From NCBI GenBank assembly GCA_938023075.1, contig CALHDG010000283.1, positions 1 through 32,906 on the forward strand: 32,906 nt of DNA, given 5' to 3'. This DNA comes from an uncultured Chitinophagales bacterium. Its GTDB lineage: Bacteria > Bacteroidota > Bacteroidia > Chitinophagales > JAHDHT01. Numbering within the stretch: the stretch's first letter is position 1; every line of letters begins with the position of its first letter. The notes beneath the pieces were generated by a model. The model did not search any database. It worked only from the letters and a program-made list of their open reading frames with translations, and was not told where the DNA came from. A program made the translations under genes and the position numbers. Positions 8,372-18,572 of this stretch are shown here, piece by piece.

Positions 8372-9233
8372 TTATAATTTCAATATTTTCACTGCTTTTT
8401 TAGTCTGTCCATCCTCAATTTGTAAAAAATAAAAGCCTCTTTGGGCTTCGGGTAAATTAATTATTTTGCTATTGAAACCTTTATTACTGGCTACCCTACC
8501 CTTTTTAATGAGTTGTTCGTTACTGTTGTAAATATTATATCGAACGGCTTTATCTGCTAAAATGATAAAGCTGAATTGCAAGGCTTCATTTACCGGATTT
8601 TGCACCCTTAAATCCGTTAGTTTTTCATTAGGTATGGTGCAACTATTTTCTTCACACAGTGTTTTAATAATTTGTTGATCTTTTATACATGCTGATCCAT
8701 TCGAAAATATTTCGATATCCATCCTATCATCACTAATTAATTAGGCCTTCATTATACCGACAGTTTACTAAACAACATTGGTTAAGCTGAGGGTTTGCTT
8801 TTAAAACAAACCTATCTTTAATTAAACCAATATTAAAAAAATTATCGATGTTTCTTAAATGAAAGTTATCATAAGTTTCTAACCTACTTTATACTTTCAG
8901 GTTGTTAAAAGCATCTATTTGTCTTAAGTTTCTGTTTTCTGTTATTATTAAAGATGTTAAGTTTGGCAGAAGATTAAAGCCATCAATATGTATTAAATTA
9001 TTATTACGCCTAATCTCTAATACATATAAAAATTCAATATTTGTAAATATTTTTAGTTTTTGTAAATTTGTATTTTTATTGATATCAATATATTTTGCAA
9101 CTGTTAACTTTGTAAATTCAGGCAATTGAAGTAAGCTATTATTACCGGTGATATTTATATCTTCTGCAAATTTCAAATTTTCTAAGCCATTAATTTTTTG
9201 CAACAGGTTATTACCCGAAATAGATAAGCGTAA
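8372..9233 (-). pseudogene. Decayed receptor-L/LRR-like protein with T9SS tail, C-terminal part
   Basis: Three pieces read in order on the minus strand. From 9233 to 8892 there is LRR-like sequence (LRLSISGNN, then LQKINGLENLK, NLTSLIITENRNLRQIDAF). A TAA at 8889-8891 interrupts it, and the same frame goes on (SRLETYDNFHLRNIDNF, then LKANPQLNQCCLV), the last block being typical of the end of such LRR domains. A shift of frame near 8735 leads into SNGSAC and then a T9SS-like tail (VQNPVNEALQFSF, GFYFLQIEDGQ, KAVKILKL) ending at 8372. So one nonsense codon and one frameshift separate about 285 codons of a recognisable gene. The 5' end stops at a TAG at 9234-9236, about 65 bases from the divergent monooxygenase gene; no start or signal peptide remains. 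Confidence 0.7.
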
Positions 9234-9301
9234 CTACCTTATACCTAATACTTAATATAAATTAAAAGTATTATCAAATAATATATTAAAATTAAACAAA
9301 A

Positions 9302-10969
9302 ATGAAACAATCAGGCATTTTATTCATTGCTGCATTAATAAGTTTTACTATTAATGCTCAAGATTCAACATTTGAATCGGTAATGAAAATATTTGAGACG
9401 AGTTGTAACAGCGAATCGTGTCATAGTTCCGTCTCCACGCATCCTTTAAAATTGGCGGGCAGTATAGATGATGTTTATTCAAATCTTATAGATAAAAATC
9501 CAACAAATCCGGCTGCACTTAACAGGGGCAATAAACTTATAGTTCCTGGTGACCCTGCTGCCAGTTTTCTATACCGTAAAATAAATAATGGTTTATACAC
9601 TTTTGATGAAATTAAAGATCAAGAAGGTACACCTATGCCAATTGGTGGAAAAATAAGTGAGGTAGAAAAAGAGACAATACGGCAATGGATTTTATGGGGA
9701 GCACCTAAGGAAGGATTAGTGCATAATGAAGCTTTGCTTGAAGAATACTATGTTGACGGCAATGCCCTTGAAAGGGTTGAGCCACTTGATAAGCCTAAAG
9801 AAGGTGAAGGGTTTCAGTTTTATTTAGGAACGCTGTTTTTGTCTCCCGGTGAAGAAATTGAGATAATGAAATTAGTTGAAATCCCTCTTGGTGATAGTCT
9901 TGAAATTACAGGCTTTAAAGTGAGAATGAATGAATTTTCGCATCATTATGGAGTAGCAAGAACTATCAATGGTTTTGAAGATATTATAAATCCAGGCATA
10001 AACATTGTTGACAATTTTTTTACTGCTTTCGACTTTTTTAATAATTCAGAATATATAACAGGTTCTCAGTTGCCTGAAAATAATTATGTTCTACCCGAAG
10101 ATGTTGCTTTTAGATGGGAAGGATCCAACTTTTTAAACTTTAATTACCATGTTAAAAACTATTCTTCTTCGGCTATCTTACCAGCTGAAGGGTATGTTAA
10201 TCTCTATTTTCAATCAAAATATACAGCTGAAAAAGAGATGAAGGCAAAAACTGTAAACTATCAACCTGATAATAATCCATTTGCGCTTGAAATTTTTCCT
10301 AACGGAAAAGATACCACTTTTGTGATGGAACACTATGAAGAAGGTTCGGACGAATATATTGATATTTGGAGATTGGTACCTCATACCCATTCTTATGGTG
10401 TAGATTATGATATTTTTATGAGAAATGAAGATGGTTCAAAAGGAGATCAATTGTATGAAGGTTTTTATAACTATGACTTAGATTTTAACAGAGGCTACTA
10501 CGATTATAGCCATGCAACAACCCGTACATTTGACGAACCAATAAAAATAAAAATGTCGGAAGGATTAATATTCGAAGCTACCTATAAAAATACTACTGAT
10601 AAATTAGTAAAATTTGGTCAAACAACAGATGATGAAATGTTTATTGGTTATTATTTGTACACCAATGTAGATTCATCTGATATAATAAATAGTACGCCAA
10701 ATAATTTAGCCGTAGATAATCAAATTAAAATAAATGCTTTCCCCAATCCGGTAAAAAACAAATTACTAATTGAAACAGAAGACATTAATACTAAAGCTTC
10801 AATACTTATTTATGATCTTAACGGCAAACTTGTATTGAACGAAATTATAAATACGAATAATTCAATAGAAGAAATTGATGTTTCCACTTTAATGAATGGA
10901 GTGTATTTTATTGAAATAAATGATGAAGAAAATATTTTTTACACAGAAAAGATAATTAAGCAAAACTAA
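9302..10969 (+). CDS. Cytochrome c / PHM-like copper monooxygenase fusion with T9SS sorting domain
   Basis: The 555-residue product has a signal peptide (MKQSGILFIAALISFTINAQ). Residues ~25-140 form a c-type cytochrome-like domain with a CX4CH heme motif (Cys35, Cys40, His41) and a possible axial Met112 in GTPMPIGG. Residues ~170-460 resemble copper type II ascorbate-dependent monooxygenases (PHM/DBH): His214-His215 (SHHYG) and His283 suit the CuH site, His361-x-His363 (PHTHSYG) and Met446 suit the CuM site. The last ~75 residues are a T9SS type A domain (FPNPVKNKLLIE). Such enzymes hydroxylate C-H bonds using two coppers and an electron donor; here the heme domain could supply electrons, which is inference. 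The substrate is unknown. The spacing CX4CH rather than CX2CH is unusual but seen in some Bacteroidota domains of this type. It stands alone, divergent from the pseudogene upstream. Confidence 0.82.
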   Translation: MKQSGILFIAALISFTINAQDSTFESVMKIFETSCNSESCHSSVSTHPLKLAGSIDDVYSNLIDKNPTNPAALNRGNKLIVPGDPAASFLYRKINNGLYTFDEIKDQEGTPMPIGGKISEVEKETIRQWILWGAPKEGLVHNEALLEEYYVDGNALERVEPLDKPKEGEGFQFYLGTLFLSPGEEIEIMKLVEIPLGDSLEITGFKVRMNEFSHHYGVARTINGFEDIINPGINIVDNFFTAFDFFNNSEYITGSQLPENNYVLPEDVAFRWEGSNFLNFNYHVKNYSSSAILPAEGYVNLYFQSKYTAEKEMKAKTVNYQPDNNPFALEIFPNGKDTTFVMEHYEEGSDEYIDIWRLVPHTHSYGVDYDIFMRNEDGSKGDQLYEGFYNYDLDFNRGYYDYSHATTRTFDEPIKIKMSEGLIFEATYKNTTDKLVKFGQTTDDEMFIGYYLYTNVDSSDIINSTPNNLAVDNQIKINAFPNPVKNKLLIETEDINTKASILIYDLNGKLVLNEIINTNNSIEEIDVSTLMNGVYFIEINDEENIFYTEKIIKQN

Positions 10970-10975
10970 AATATT

Positions 10976-11011
10976 GGTTCTTGGTAGATAAAAGAGTATC
11001 TACCAAGAACC
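10976..11011. terminator. Hairpin between convergent genes
   Basis: A perfect 14-bp stem (10976-10989 with 10998-11011, GGTTCTTGGTAGAT) with an 8-base loop lies between the convergent monooxygenase gene and the LRR-like gene. Neither side has a strong T run, but its position suggests a bidirectional terminator. Confidence 0.55.
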
Positions 11012-11023
11012 TTAATAAATTTA

Positions 11024-11758
11024 TTAATTCCGTTCCAGCCTTAATTTTCTAACCTCAGCACCAGTTTGCCACATTTCAGATTCTCTTATTTCTTTTAACT
11101 CACTTTCTAATTGACTACGATAGTCTGCTCTTCCATTAGCTTCAATTACTCTATCAGCTTCTTTGCCAGAGGCTACACTATTATATAACTCATCAAACAA
11201 TGGTTCATTTAAATCTCTAAACTTATGTCTCCAATCTAATGCTCCACGCTGTGCCGTGGCAGAAGTGTTGGCGTACATCCAATCCATTGTTTGGTCTATT
11301 TCCAGAAGTCCTATGGTATGCACCGATTCAAAACCACTTAAGGTGTCGTTACATAAATATTCATCTACAATGCTTAAATGACCAATATGTTCTAATGCAT
11401 TGAAATTTGTTATGTTAGATCGAAGTATTCCATTTACGCTCTTTAGATTTTTCAAAAAGACTTGACTTAAAAACACCTTAGGTAAGTCAAGCAAACATCC
11501 TCCAACAATGGTGTCAATATTATTGAAATCTGGCATTGAAATCAACTTATCGTTAGCAGCAATAATTAAATTGGCATTTAATTTTTTGAGTTTTTCAAAA
11601 CCTTCAATAGTTGCTAAATTTTCATTACCAGCAATAGAGAGTGATAGAAAATAGGAATAATTTCTATAAACAATATCATTTGTACCCAAAAAATCTACCT
11701 GATTAAAGCCTTCAATTTTACGTAAACCTTTATTATTATTGATGCTAATACTGGACAC
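11024..11758 (-). CDS. LRR-like fragment with an unrelated charged C-terminal tail
   Basis: The open frame starts at GTG 11758 (or a little further up, after a TGA) without a signal peptide. Residues ~1-165 contain LRR-like repeats of the type seen in the pseudogene at 8372 (SISINNNKGLRKIEGFN, LSIAGNENLATIEGFEKLK, LEHIGHLSIVDEYL). The last ~75 residues are of a different character: charged, predicted helical, ending SELKEIRESEMWQTGAEVRK. That end weakly resembles the tails of some glycosyltransferases and methyltransferases (an ESxxWxxxxxxRKLR pattern); this is a memory-based impression only. The lack of a secretion signal and of a T9SS tail makes it a truncated or fused gene, perhaps not expressed. 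Confidence 0.45.
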   Translation of the reverse strand: MSSISINNNKGLRKIEGFNQVDFLGTNDIVYRNYSYFLSLSIAGNENLATIEGFEKLKKLNANLIIAANDKLISMPDFNNIDTIVGGCLLDLPKVFLSQVFLKNLKSVNGILRSNITNFNALEHIGHLSIVDEYLCNDTLSGFESVHTIGLLEIDQTMDWMYANTSATAQRGALDWRHKFRDLNEPLFDELYNSVASGKEADRVIEANGRADYRSQLESELKEIRESEMWQTGAEVRKLRLERN

Positions 11759-12720
11759 TTTGCTAGTAAATCAAAAAATAATCAATTACTGATGCTTCTT
11801 GCCATTTCGAGTGAAACGAGAAATCCTACTAATACTCAACAACCACCTACTTCGAAGTAGGTGGGTTCGTGAGAAACAACTTGAAGTCATTTCTGTAAAA
11901 AAGATCCTGCCGGGGTTTTCCAACAGTCCGTCATGCTGCGATTCATTGAGTAGCTTTGAATGCGCAGTATCTTCCAGAGTAATAAGCCCATCGAAATTTA
12001 TTTTTGTCCGGTTTTAGACGGGTAGCCGAAATTTGTATTAAGTTTCTGATTTTCAATCTTTTGTAAAGATTCAATTTTCATTGTTTTACTTAAAATTTTG
12101 TTTTTGTGATGCTTTTCAAGTAGTTTAAATAGTTTATGCTAAAACTTGTCATCTCGACTGAAGGGAAAGATCTTGCATAAATACCTGATTTTCTTTGAAT
12201 TGAGGGAAGATTTCTCATTTCATTCGAAATGACAGAATTTTAAGGACCAAATTCAAAGATTACTTAACTGCCGTAACTTAAGTAATTGAATTAAGTCCAT
12301 CAAATTGCTCCCGAAACTTGGGTCTTATTGAATGGTTTAGAGCAGTCTTTTATAAGTTTTAAACTAGCCCGAACTTTTCTTTCGAATAAGCCCACCTACC
12401 GGTGCATCGGTACAGGCTCTTCAACATTTGAAAGGGAATTCGTCCGGCTTACCTGATAAAATAACATACAACTGTTTCCGCTAAAATGTTAGAAGTATCA
12501 TTAATGTTATATATAAAATAGTAGATAGGATAATGTTCAAAAATAATAAAGTCGAATTGTAATTGTATGCATATCAAATTATTGATGTGCTATGAGCGCT
12601 AAACACAAGATTGTTTTTAATAACCAACTGTTTGCTAAATTTATAAAAAAATCCAGATGACGAAATCTAATACGCCACCTGGATTTACTTCATTCATTTA
12701 AGTGAAACTACTTAATGAAT
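11759..12720. other. Gene-free spacer made of degenerate repeat elements
   Basis: No gene is seen in 962 bases. The stretch 11799-12016 begins with CCATTTCGAGTGAAACGAG and contains a 22-base perfect palindrome at 11843-11864 (centre CTACTTCGAAGTAG) and a GTCATGCTGCGATTC block near 11930; these look like worn intergenic repeat units. A second unit lies at 12147-12235. A further inverted pair (TACCG with CGGTA, flanked by GCC and GGC) is near 12388-12420. The rest is AT-rich without features. Confidence 0.6.
12147..12235. repeat. Imperfect inverted repeat of an intergenic repeat family
   Basis: The left arm TGTCATCTCGACTGAAGGG...GATCTTGC and the right arm (GAAGATTTCTC...CGAAATGACAG) are imperfect reverse complements over about 30 bases each. 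The arms resemble the unit beginning at 11799 and the arm of the terminator at 31575. I recall very similar TGTCAT(C/T)TCGA repeats in many Bacteroidota intergenic regions. Confidence 0.6.
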
Positions 12721-15700
12721 CTAATTTACCACAAATACACTTTTATATAATCTATCATTTGCCTCGGCCATTATTAAATAAACGCCGTGGGCATAGTTGT
12801 TTACTTCAATTGTTGTTATACCAGATTCATCAACCTTGGCATATTCAATTAATTTACCCAAGCTATTGTAAATAGCTATTTGTTGAACCGCTAATTCTGT
12901 ATAATCTATACTAAGCAAGTTGCTTGCCGGATTCGGAAATACATCAATACCATTAAATGTTATATCTACAGATTGATTTACTCCAATTGCTGCCGGATTG
13001 GTTAACCTATTATAACCGCATTTACCTGAAGTTTTAAAGGAGCTATAGTCAGAAATATCAGAAATTACCCAATTGCTGCATGTTACACTTATCGCCCATT
13101 GGTAAGTGGTACAAGGTTCTAAATGAGATAATTCAACTTGTGCATAATCAATATCAAATTCTTGCCATTTATGGCTTCCTTCTGGTCTAATGTATAAGGT
13201 ATACTGTGCATGTTTATAACTTGTCCATTTAATTGTTGCTGTGTTTGAACCAACTGCATATTCTTCTAAGTGAATATCATTAATATTACAAGAATGGTGG
13301 TAGTCATCAACTTCTACAGTTATATCAGCATATACATCGCAACCATTTTTAAAACCGACTACACTGTAGGTAGTGGTTTCGTTTGGACTTACGGTAATAC
13401 AAGCACCATCTTCACCAATTCTCCACCAGTATTTATCTGCTCCGCTGGCACAAAGTTTTACATATTTGCCATCTACAATTTCGCTACTTATGTGTACGTT
13501 AAACGAATCGTTTACATATACAGTAACTTCACCAAAAGCTTCACAACCATTCTTTATACCTTTAACGGTATAGGTTTCGGTATGCGATGGACTTACGGTA
13601 ATACAAGGAACATCTTTACCATTGCTCCACCAATAACCATCGGCACCACTGGCACAAATTTCTACTGACTCACCCGAACAAATGGTTTGGTCGTCGCTGG
13701 TGTGTAAGTTAAACGAATCATTTACGTGCACCGTAACTTCTCCGCTTCCTTCGCAACCATTTTTTGTACCGGTTACTGTAAAAGTTTTGGTGTGCGCTGG
13801 TGATACGGTTATACATTGGCTACTAGAACCATTACTCCAAGTATAATGATCTGCGCCATCGGCACATATTTCTACCGACTCACCTTTACAAATTGTTTGA
13901 TCATCGCTGGTGTGTAAATCGAATGGTACACAAATTTTCTCTTCTACAAAATCATTGTCTCCATCATTTTCACCTGGCGTTAATATTACCGTTATTTCGT
14001 TGTCTATTGGCGTATCAACGGTAGGTTCACCGTCTTCTGGTGTTTGATCACCTTCAGTTACATCATCAAAACCTGCTGGTTGAATTTCCACTACCGTATA
14101 TTCGCCCGGTGGCAAATTGGTAAATTCAAAATCACCATTTTCATCAGTCACTACGGTATCTACCAAATTTCCATCTTCATCATAAAGCTCAATTGTGGTA
14201 CCTGGAATTGGCTCATCCGGAGCATCATCATTATTGGTATCTTCTCCTACATTACCCGAAATACTTCCTAATGGTACAATACCTGCATTAACATGTTCGT
14301 CATCATCTCCATCGGTCGGATCATCATTAGATGGATCAAAACAACTTTCTGCAATACCGGTATCAAAATCTACGTCATCCTGATTTTCCAAAGCACATTC
14401 ATCCGAAGCATCATTTGAACTAAATACAGCACCAGCATATTGCGACGTTTCCGGTATATTAAATTGTATTGTGTAAGAGGCTGTTGGATCTAACAAACAA
14501 GCACCAGAATCGTCTGTACCTTCAAATGTATAGCTTCCATCCGCACCTGTTGTAATGGTTGATACCGGAGTGATTGGACCGCTTGCTGGTGAATCACATT
14601 CCAATAAGGTGACTTCTATACCGGCTGCCGGAGCTTCACCTGCATCTTGACAACCATTATTATTAGCATCAATAAATACTTCTCCACTGATGCTTTCGCA
14701 CGGTGGCGTAATACCTGCATTTACGTGTTCGTCATCATCTCCATCATTTGGATCATCATTTGCCGGATCGAAACAATTCTCTGCAATACCGGTTTCCGGG
14801 TCAACATCATCAGCTGACTCAGCATCACAAGCAGCCGTTTCATCACTAAATGCATGGTCTGCAAACTCTGATGTTTCTGGTATATTAAATTGAATGGTGT
14901 ACGTTGTTTCAGGATCTAAGGTACATTCGTTTGGTGGTGTTCCACCTCCGAAGGTATAACTTCCATCTGCACCAGTAGTAGTGGTAGAAACTGGTATACT
15001 TGGTTCACCTGTAGCCGGATCACATTCCCATAAGGTAACTTCAATACCAGCAGCAGCTTCAGTTTCATTTCCATCTTGACAACCATTATTATTCGTATCG
15101 ATAAATACTTCACCTGAAATAGATTCACAATTACAATCTATTGGTGTACCCGCGCAAGGAATACATACTTCACCTGAACAAGCATCTAATGTTTCCACAT
15201 CATTCTCAGTACAAGGATCACCATCATCACAAGCACTTGGTGCTTCTAATTCTGTACAAGCCACAACTGGTGTACCAGCACATGGAACACATACTTCGCT
15301 TGTGCAAGCATCTAATGTTTCCACGTCATTCTCAGTACAAGGATCACCATCATCACAAGCACTTGGTGCTTCTAATTCTGTACAAGCTGAAACTGGTGTA
15401 CCTGCACATGGAATACATAAAACTTCTGTTCCGTCAGGACAAACAATCAAACTTTCCATATCGTTTTCGGTACATAGATCGCCATCATCACATGCGGATG
15501 GAACTGCTTCGTCACAAGTAGGACAAGGAGCTTCTTCTACAAAATCGTTATCTTCATCATCTTCGCCTGGTGTAACAATAACTGTAATTTCATTATCTAT
15601 TGGTGTATCAACCGTTGGCTCCCCATCTTCCGGAGTTTGATCACCTTCTGTTACATCTAATAAACCTGGTGGTTGAACTTCTACTACTGTATATTCACCT

Positions 15701-17697
15701 GGAGGAACGTTAGTGAATTCAAAATCTCCATTTTCATCCGTAGTAACGGTATCTATCAAATTCCCATTATCATCATATAATTCAATAGTTACACCTGGAA
15801 TTGGCTCGTTTGGTGCATCATCATTGTCTGTGTCTTCACCTACATTACCGGAAATGGTTCCTAATTGTTCTTCTACAAAATCGTTGTCTTCATCATCTTC
15901 ACCTGGTGATAAACTTACTGCAATTACGTTGTCTATTGGTGTGTCAACGGTTGGCTCTCCGTCTTCTGGAGTTTGGTCACCTTCGGTTACATCGGTTAAG
16001 CCTGGTGGTTGAATTTCTACTACTGTATATTCACCTGCTGGTAAATCAGTGAATTCAAAATCTCCATTGCCATCGGTAACTGTGGTGGCTACTAAATTGC
16101 CATTGTCATCATATAGTTCAATGGTTACGCCTGGTATTGGATCATTTGGTGCATCATCATTATCAGTGTCTTCTCCTACATTACCGGAAATGGTGCCTAA
16201 TTGTTGAATGGCAAGCAGTGCAATATCATGATCATCTTCATCCGCATTTGCATTTGGGCCACCTTGGTTGATTTCATTATCCACTACATTTGTTTCATTG
16301 TTTTGATCATCGGGTTGAGAATCAAAATCTGGCAGCGGCAATGGATTACCACTTAAATCTACAATGTCAGGATTGAAGGACTGTGTGATTTCTGCAGTAT
16401 TGATTATAATATCTTCCGTTGTAGAATCACCATCACCTACATAAGCTGGGTCTATCGTAAAAGTTATCGGAACAGTATTTGAGGCTCCACTTTCTAAAGG
16501 ACCGGGTATCGTGATGTTTGCGGTATTGTTGGCTCTTAATGTCCAAGCTGGATCATTTAATATAAGACCATCAGGAATATAATCGGTTATGGTAATATCA
16601 GAATTCGCAAAATCTCCTTGATTATAAACGGTAATAAAAAATGTAACCTCATCTCCTGGCAACACTGGAGGAGTAGCCGGATCTAACACTTTATCTAAAG
16701 CTAAATCATTGAAAGCGGTAAAACAATCAAAACTTTCAAAATCTACATTTGGTCCGTTTTCATCTATGAAAATTAAGGTTTCCGTTGTACCTGCCTGGAG
16801 ATCAATAAATATAAAGGTATTACTATTTAGTTGTGTTGAACCATTATCTCCGGTGGTTGCATACAACTCCCCTAAATAAGTAAATCCAAGACCTTCCACA
16901 TCATCATCTGGTAAATCATAAATTACGGCTATTATTTCGCCTGTTAACACGTCCAATTCTGTAATTACACCTGGTCCATCTTGGTTTTGAATAGCAACCA
17001 TTTGCCCAGAATATGGATTATAGGCAATATCATCTACATCGTAAACATCTCCGCCGAAAGAACCATCAAATACTTCTGGAACAAATACGAAGTCTACGGC
17101 GTTCAAACTCTCCGGGTCTTGCATAGCGCCCGGAACAAATGTACCCGTTGCTACATCAATTTGAAACAACAAATCGTTAGAACCCGGACCGGTGCCGGTA
17201 ACTCTGTGAGAGGCATACATAATCATATTCACCGCATCAAAGGTTAAGCCATCTACGTCATTAAGATCAATAGAAACGCCTCCTGGTCCGGTAGCTGTTC
17301 CTATACCTGTACCAATAGGTGTAAAAGCACCGCTATTGGCATCAAGCGAACCAAACTGCCCCTCATCAATGGCATAAATAATGTCGGTTATGGGATCAGT
17401 TGCAATGGCTTCAATATTAATGGTTGTTGCCGTTCCAACTTCGCCCCATTCATTAGTTACCGGATCATAAGCAAACAAAACATTAGCCAAATCATCCTCT
17501 GAAACCGAATAACAAGGGAAATCAGTAAGAATTTGGGCATGCATAGTTATACTACCGACAATTGTAATAAAAAAAAGTAGTAAGAAGCTCGGACAGTATT
17601 TGACGAATTTGTTAGAAACTTTTTGTCTTTTGTCGAAAAAACACTTGATAATCGTGTTAGTTTTAAGATAACACATATTGAATTGATTTTTTATCAT
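12721..17697 (-). CDS. Giant mosaic adhesin: propeller-like head, DUF11, SdrD B-like, Cys-rich and Ig-like repeats, T9SS tail
   Basis: The 1658-residue product has a long N-region and signal peptide (FLLLFFITIVGSITMHAQ), then a head of ~280 residues with propeller-like repeats, a DUF11 domain (~330-480, PGDEVTFFITVYNQGD), two SdrD B-like repeats (~500-612, 613-724, SGNVGEDTDNDDAPN), three Cys-rich units (~725-860, SACDDGDPCTENDVETLDAC), two related ISGEVFID units with extra Cys (~860-1145), a third SdrD unit (~1146-1258), three Ig/PKD-like units (~1261-1465, GxSVEICASGAD), a fibronectin type III-like domain and a type A T9SS domain (FPNPASNLLSIDY). SdrD B-like repeats bind calcium and form stiff stalks in surface proteins, so a cell-surface adhesin is inferred. 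The long Asp/Glu-rich stretches suit calcium binding. It is the largest gene of the window, preceded by 875 bases without a gene. Confidence 0.88.
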   Translation of the reverse strand: MIKNQFNMCYLKTNTIIKCFFDKRQKVSNKFVKYCPSFLLLFFITIVGSITMHAQILTDFPCYSVSEDDLANVLFAYDPVTNEWGEVGTATTINIEAIATDPITDIIYAIDEGQFGSLDANSGAFTPIGTGIGTATGPGGVSIDLNDVDGLTFDAVNMIMYASHRVTGTGPGSNDLLFQIDVATGTFVPGAMQDPESLNAVDFVFVPEVFDGSFGGDVYDVDDIAYNPYSGQMVAIQNQDGPGVITELDVLTGEIIAVIYDLPDDDVEGLGFTYLGELYATTGDNGSTQLNSNTFIFIDLQAGTTETLIFIDENGPNVDFESFDCFTAFNDLALDKVLDPATPPVLPGDEVTFFITVYNQGDFANSDITITDYIPDGLILNDPAWTLRANNTANITIPGPLESGASNTVPITFTIDPAYVGDGDSTTEDIIINTAEITQSFNPDIVDLSGNPLPLPDFDSQPDDQNNETNVVDNEINQGGPNANADEDDHDIALLAIQQLGTISGNVGEDTDNDDAPNDPIPGVTIELYDDNGNLVATTVTDGNGDFEFTDLPAGEYTVVEIQPPGLTDVTEGDQTPEDGEPTVDTPIDNVIAVSLSPGEDDEDNDFVEEQLGTISGNVGEDTDNDDAPNEPIPGVTIELYDDNGNLIDTVTTDENGDFEFTNVPPGEYTVVEVQPPGLLDVTEGDQTPEDGEPTVDTPIDNEITVIVTPGEDDEDNDFVEEAPCPTCDEAVPSACDDGDLCTENDMESLIVCPDGTEVLCIPCAGTPVSACTELEAPSACDDGDPCTENDVETLDACTSEVCVPCAGTPVVACTELEAPSACDDGDPCTENDVETLDACSGEVCIPCAGTPIDCNCESISGEVFIDTNNNGCQDGNETEAAAGIEVTLWECDPATGEPSIPVSTTTTGADGSYTFGGGTPPNECTLDPETTYTIQFNIPETSEFADHAFSDETAACDAESADDVDPETGIAENCFDPANDDPNDGDDDEHVNAGITPPCESISGEVFIDANNNGCQDAGEAPAAGIEVTLLECDSPASGPITPVSTITTGADGSYTFEGTDDSGACLLDPTASYTIQFNIPETSQYAGAVFSSNDASDECALENQDDVDFDTGIAESCFDPSNDDPTDGDDDEHVNAGIVPLGSISGNVGEDTNNDDAPDEPIPGTTIELYDEDGNLVDTVVTDENGDFEFTNLPPGEYTVVEIQPAGFDDVTEGDQTPEDGEPTVDTPIDNEITVILTPGENDGDNDFVEEKICVPFDLHTSDDQTICKGESVEICADGADHYTWSNGSSSQCITVSPAHTKTFTVTGTKNGCEGSGEVTVHVNDSFNLHTSDDQTICSGESVEICASGADGYWWSNGKDVPCITVSPSHTETYTVKGIKNGCEAFGEVTVYVNDSFNVHISSEIVDGKYVKLCASGADKYWWRIGEDGACITVSPNETTTYSVVGFKNGCDVYADITVEVDDYHHSCNINDIHLEEYAVGSNTATIKWTSYKHAQYTLYIRPEGSHKWQEFDIDYAQVELSHLEPCTTYQWAISVTCSNWVISDISDYSSFKTSGKCGYNRLTNPAAIGVNQSVDITFNGIDVFPNPASNLLSIDYTELAVQQIAIYNSLGKLIEYAKVDESGITTIEVNNYAHGVYLIMAEANDRLYKSVFVVN

Positions 17698-18572
17698 AAA
17701 AATGAAAATTTTAATATTAATACAATTAATAATTATTTAATAAAGACGTTTTTGCAGCAATACTTAATAAAGTGGTATGATCTATAGATACTTTACTTAT
17801 TATAAATTTTTACACTAAAAATCACATTAATGATTTCTTGACTTGTAGAGTAAGTTTGCCTTGCAGGAGTTTTTAATAGGTTTTTTTTGAGAAAAAATCA
17901 AAAAACAACTATTGACTATAAATTTTTGATATTTCCAATCGTCTTCCTAAAAAAACGATAGTATTGAGTCTATTTCAATAAATGTCAACTATGTATTTTC
18001 ACCGTGTTTGCCTTTGAAAATAAGCGCAAATGAATCTTCATCAACCAATATTAGATTTCTGTGTGATACATAGTTTTACTAATGATTTTATCAATAATTT
18101 TTATTTTGATAATATTTTTAAATTTGTTAATTTTAAATAGTCGCAACTTGTACTTAACTACCTATATGTTGTTTAGCTTAAATGTTTAGTTAATAGGTTA
18201 TTATTTAATTGTTGCAAATATAGATTGTTTTAGAACTGTAGAAAGGAAAAAAAAGAAGATAAATGTAAAAAGCAAAAGGTGCGTAATTTTGCTTTTCATC
18301 ATATAAACCATTGAATTTTAAGGATTTATAAGAGAAAAGGAATAGTGTTTTAAAAGTGATAATTAGCACCTATTCTGACGCTTAAATAAATCAGCATTCT
18401 ATCTTTGCTGTATCTTGTTTTTGTTGAAAAGCCTTGTCTCAGCTCTAGCAAAAGGTAGGTTTTCCTAAGCAATAGAATTATCTACTGCTATTTAATCAAT
18501 TTATTTTCTACACATTCCAAAGGCACTAAACCCTATAATTTTAAAAATTTGGCTACTAATCATCTCCAATGA
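17698..18572. other. Gene-free AT-rich spacer
   Basis: Long runs of A and T, no open frame of note, no RNA gene recognised. A TAATTTTG box (a TAnnTTTG match on the plus strand) lies near 18283, without a gene behind it. Regulatory sequence of the giant adhesin gene must lie in the left end of this stretch, but I see no clear box there. Confidence 0.5.

Noticed and set aside
13270-16052. Several plus-strand open frames opposite the giant adhesin
   Set aside because: They are shadows of the repeated, biased coding sequence and show no domain or start signal.
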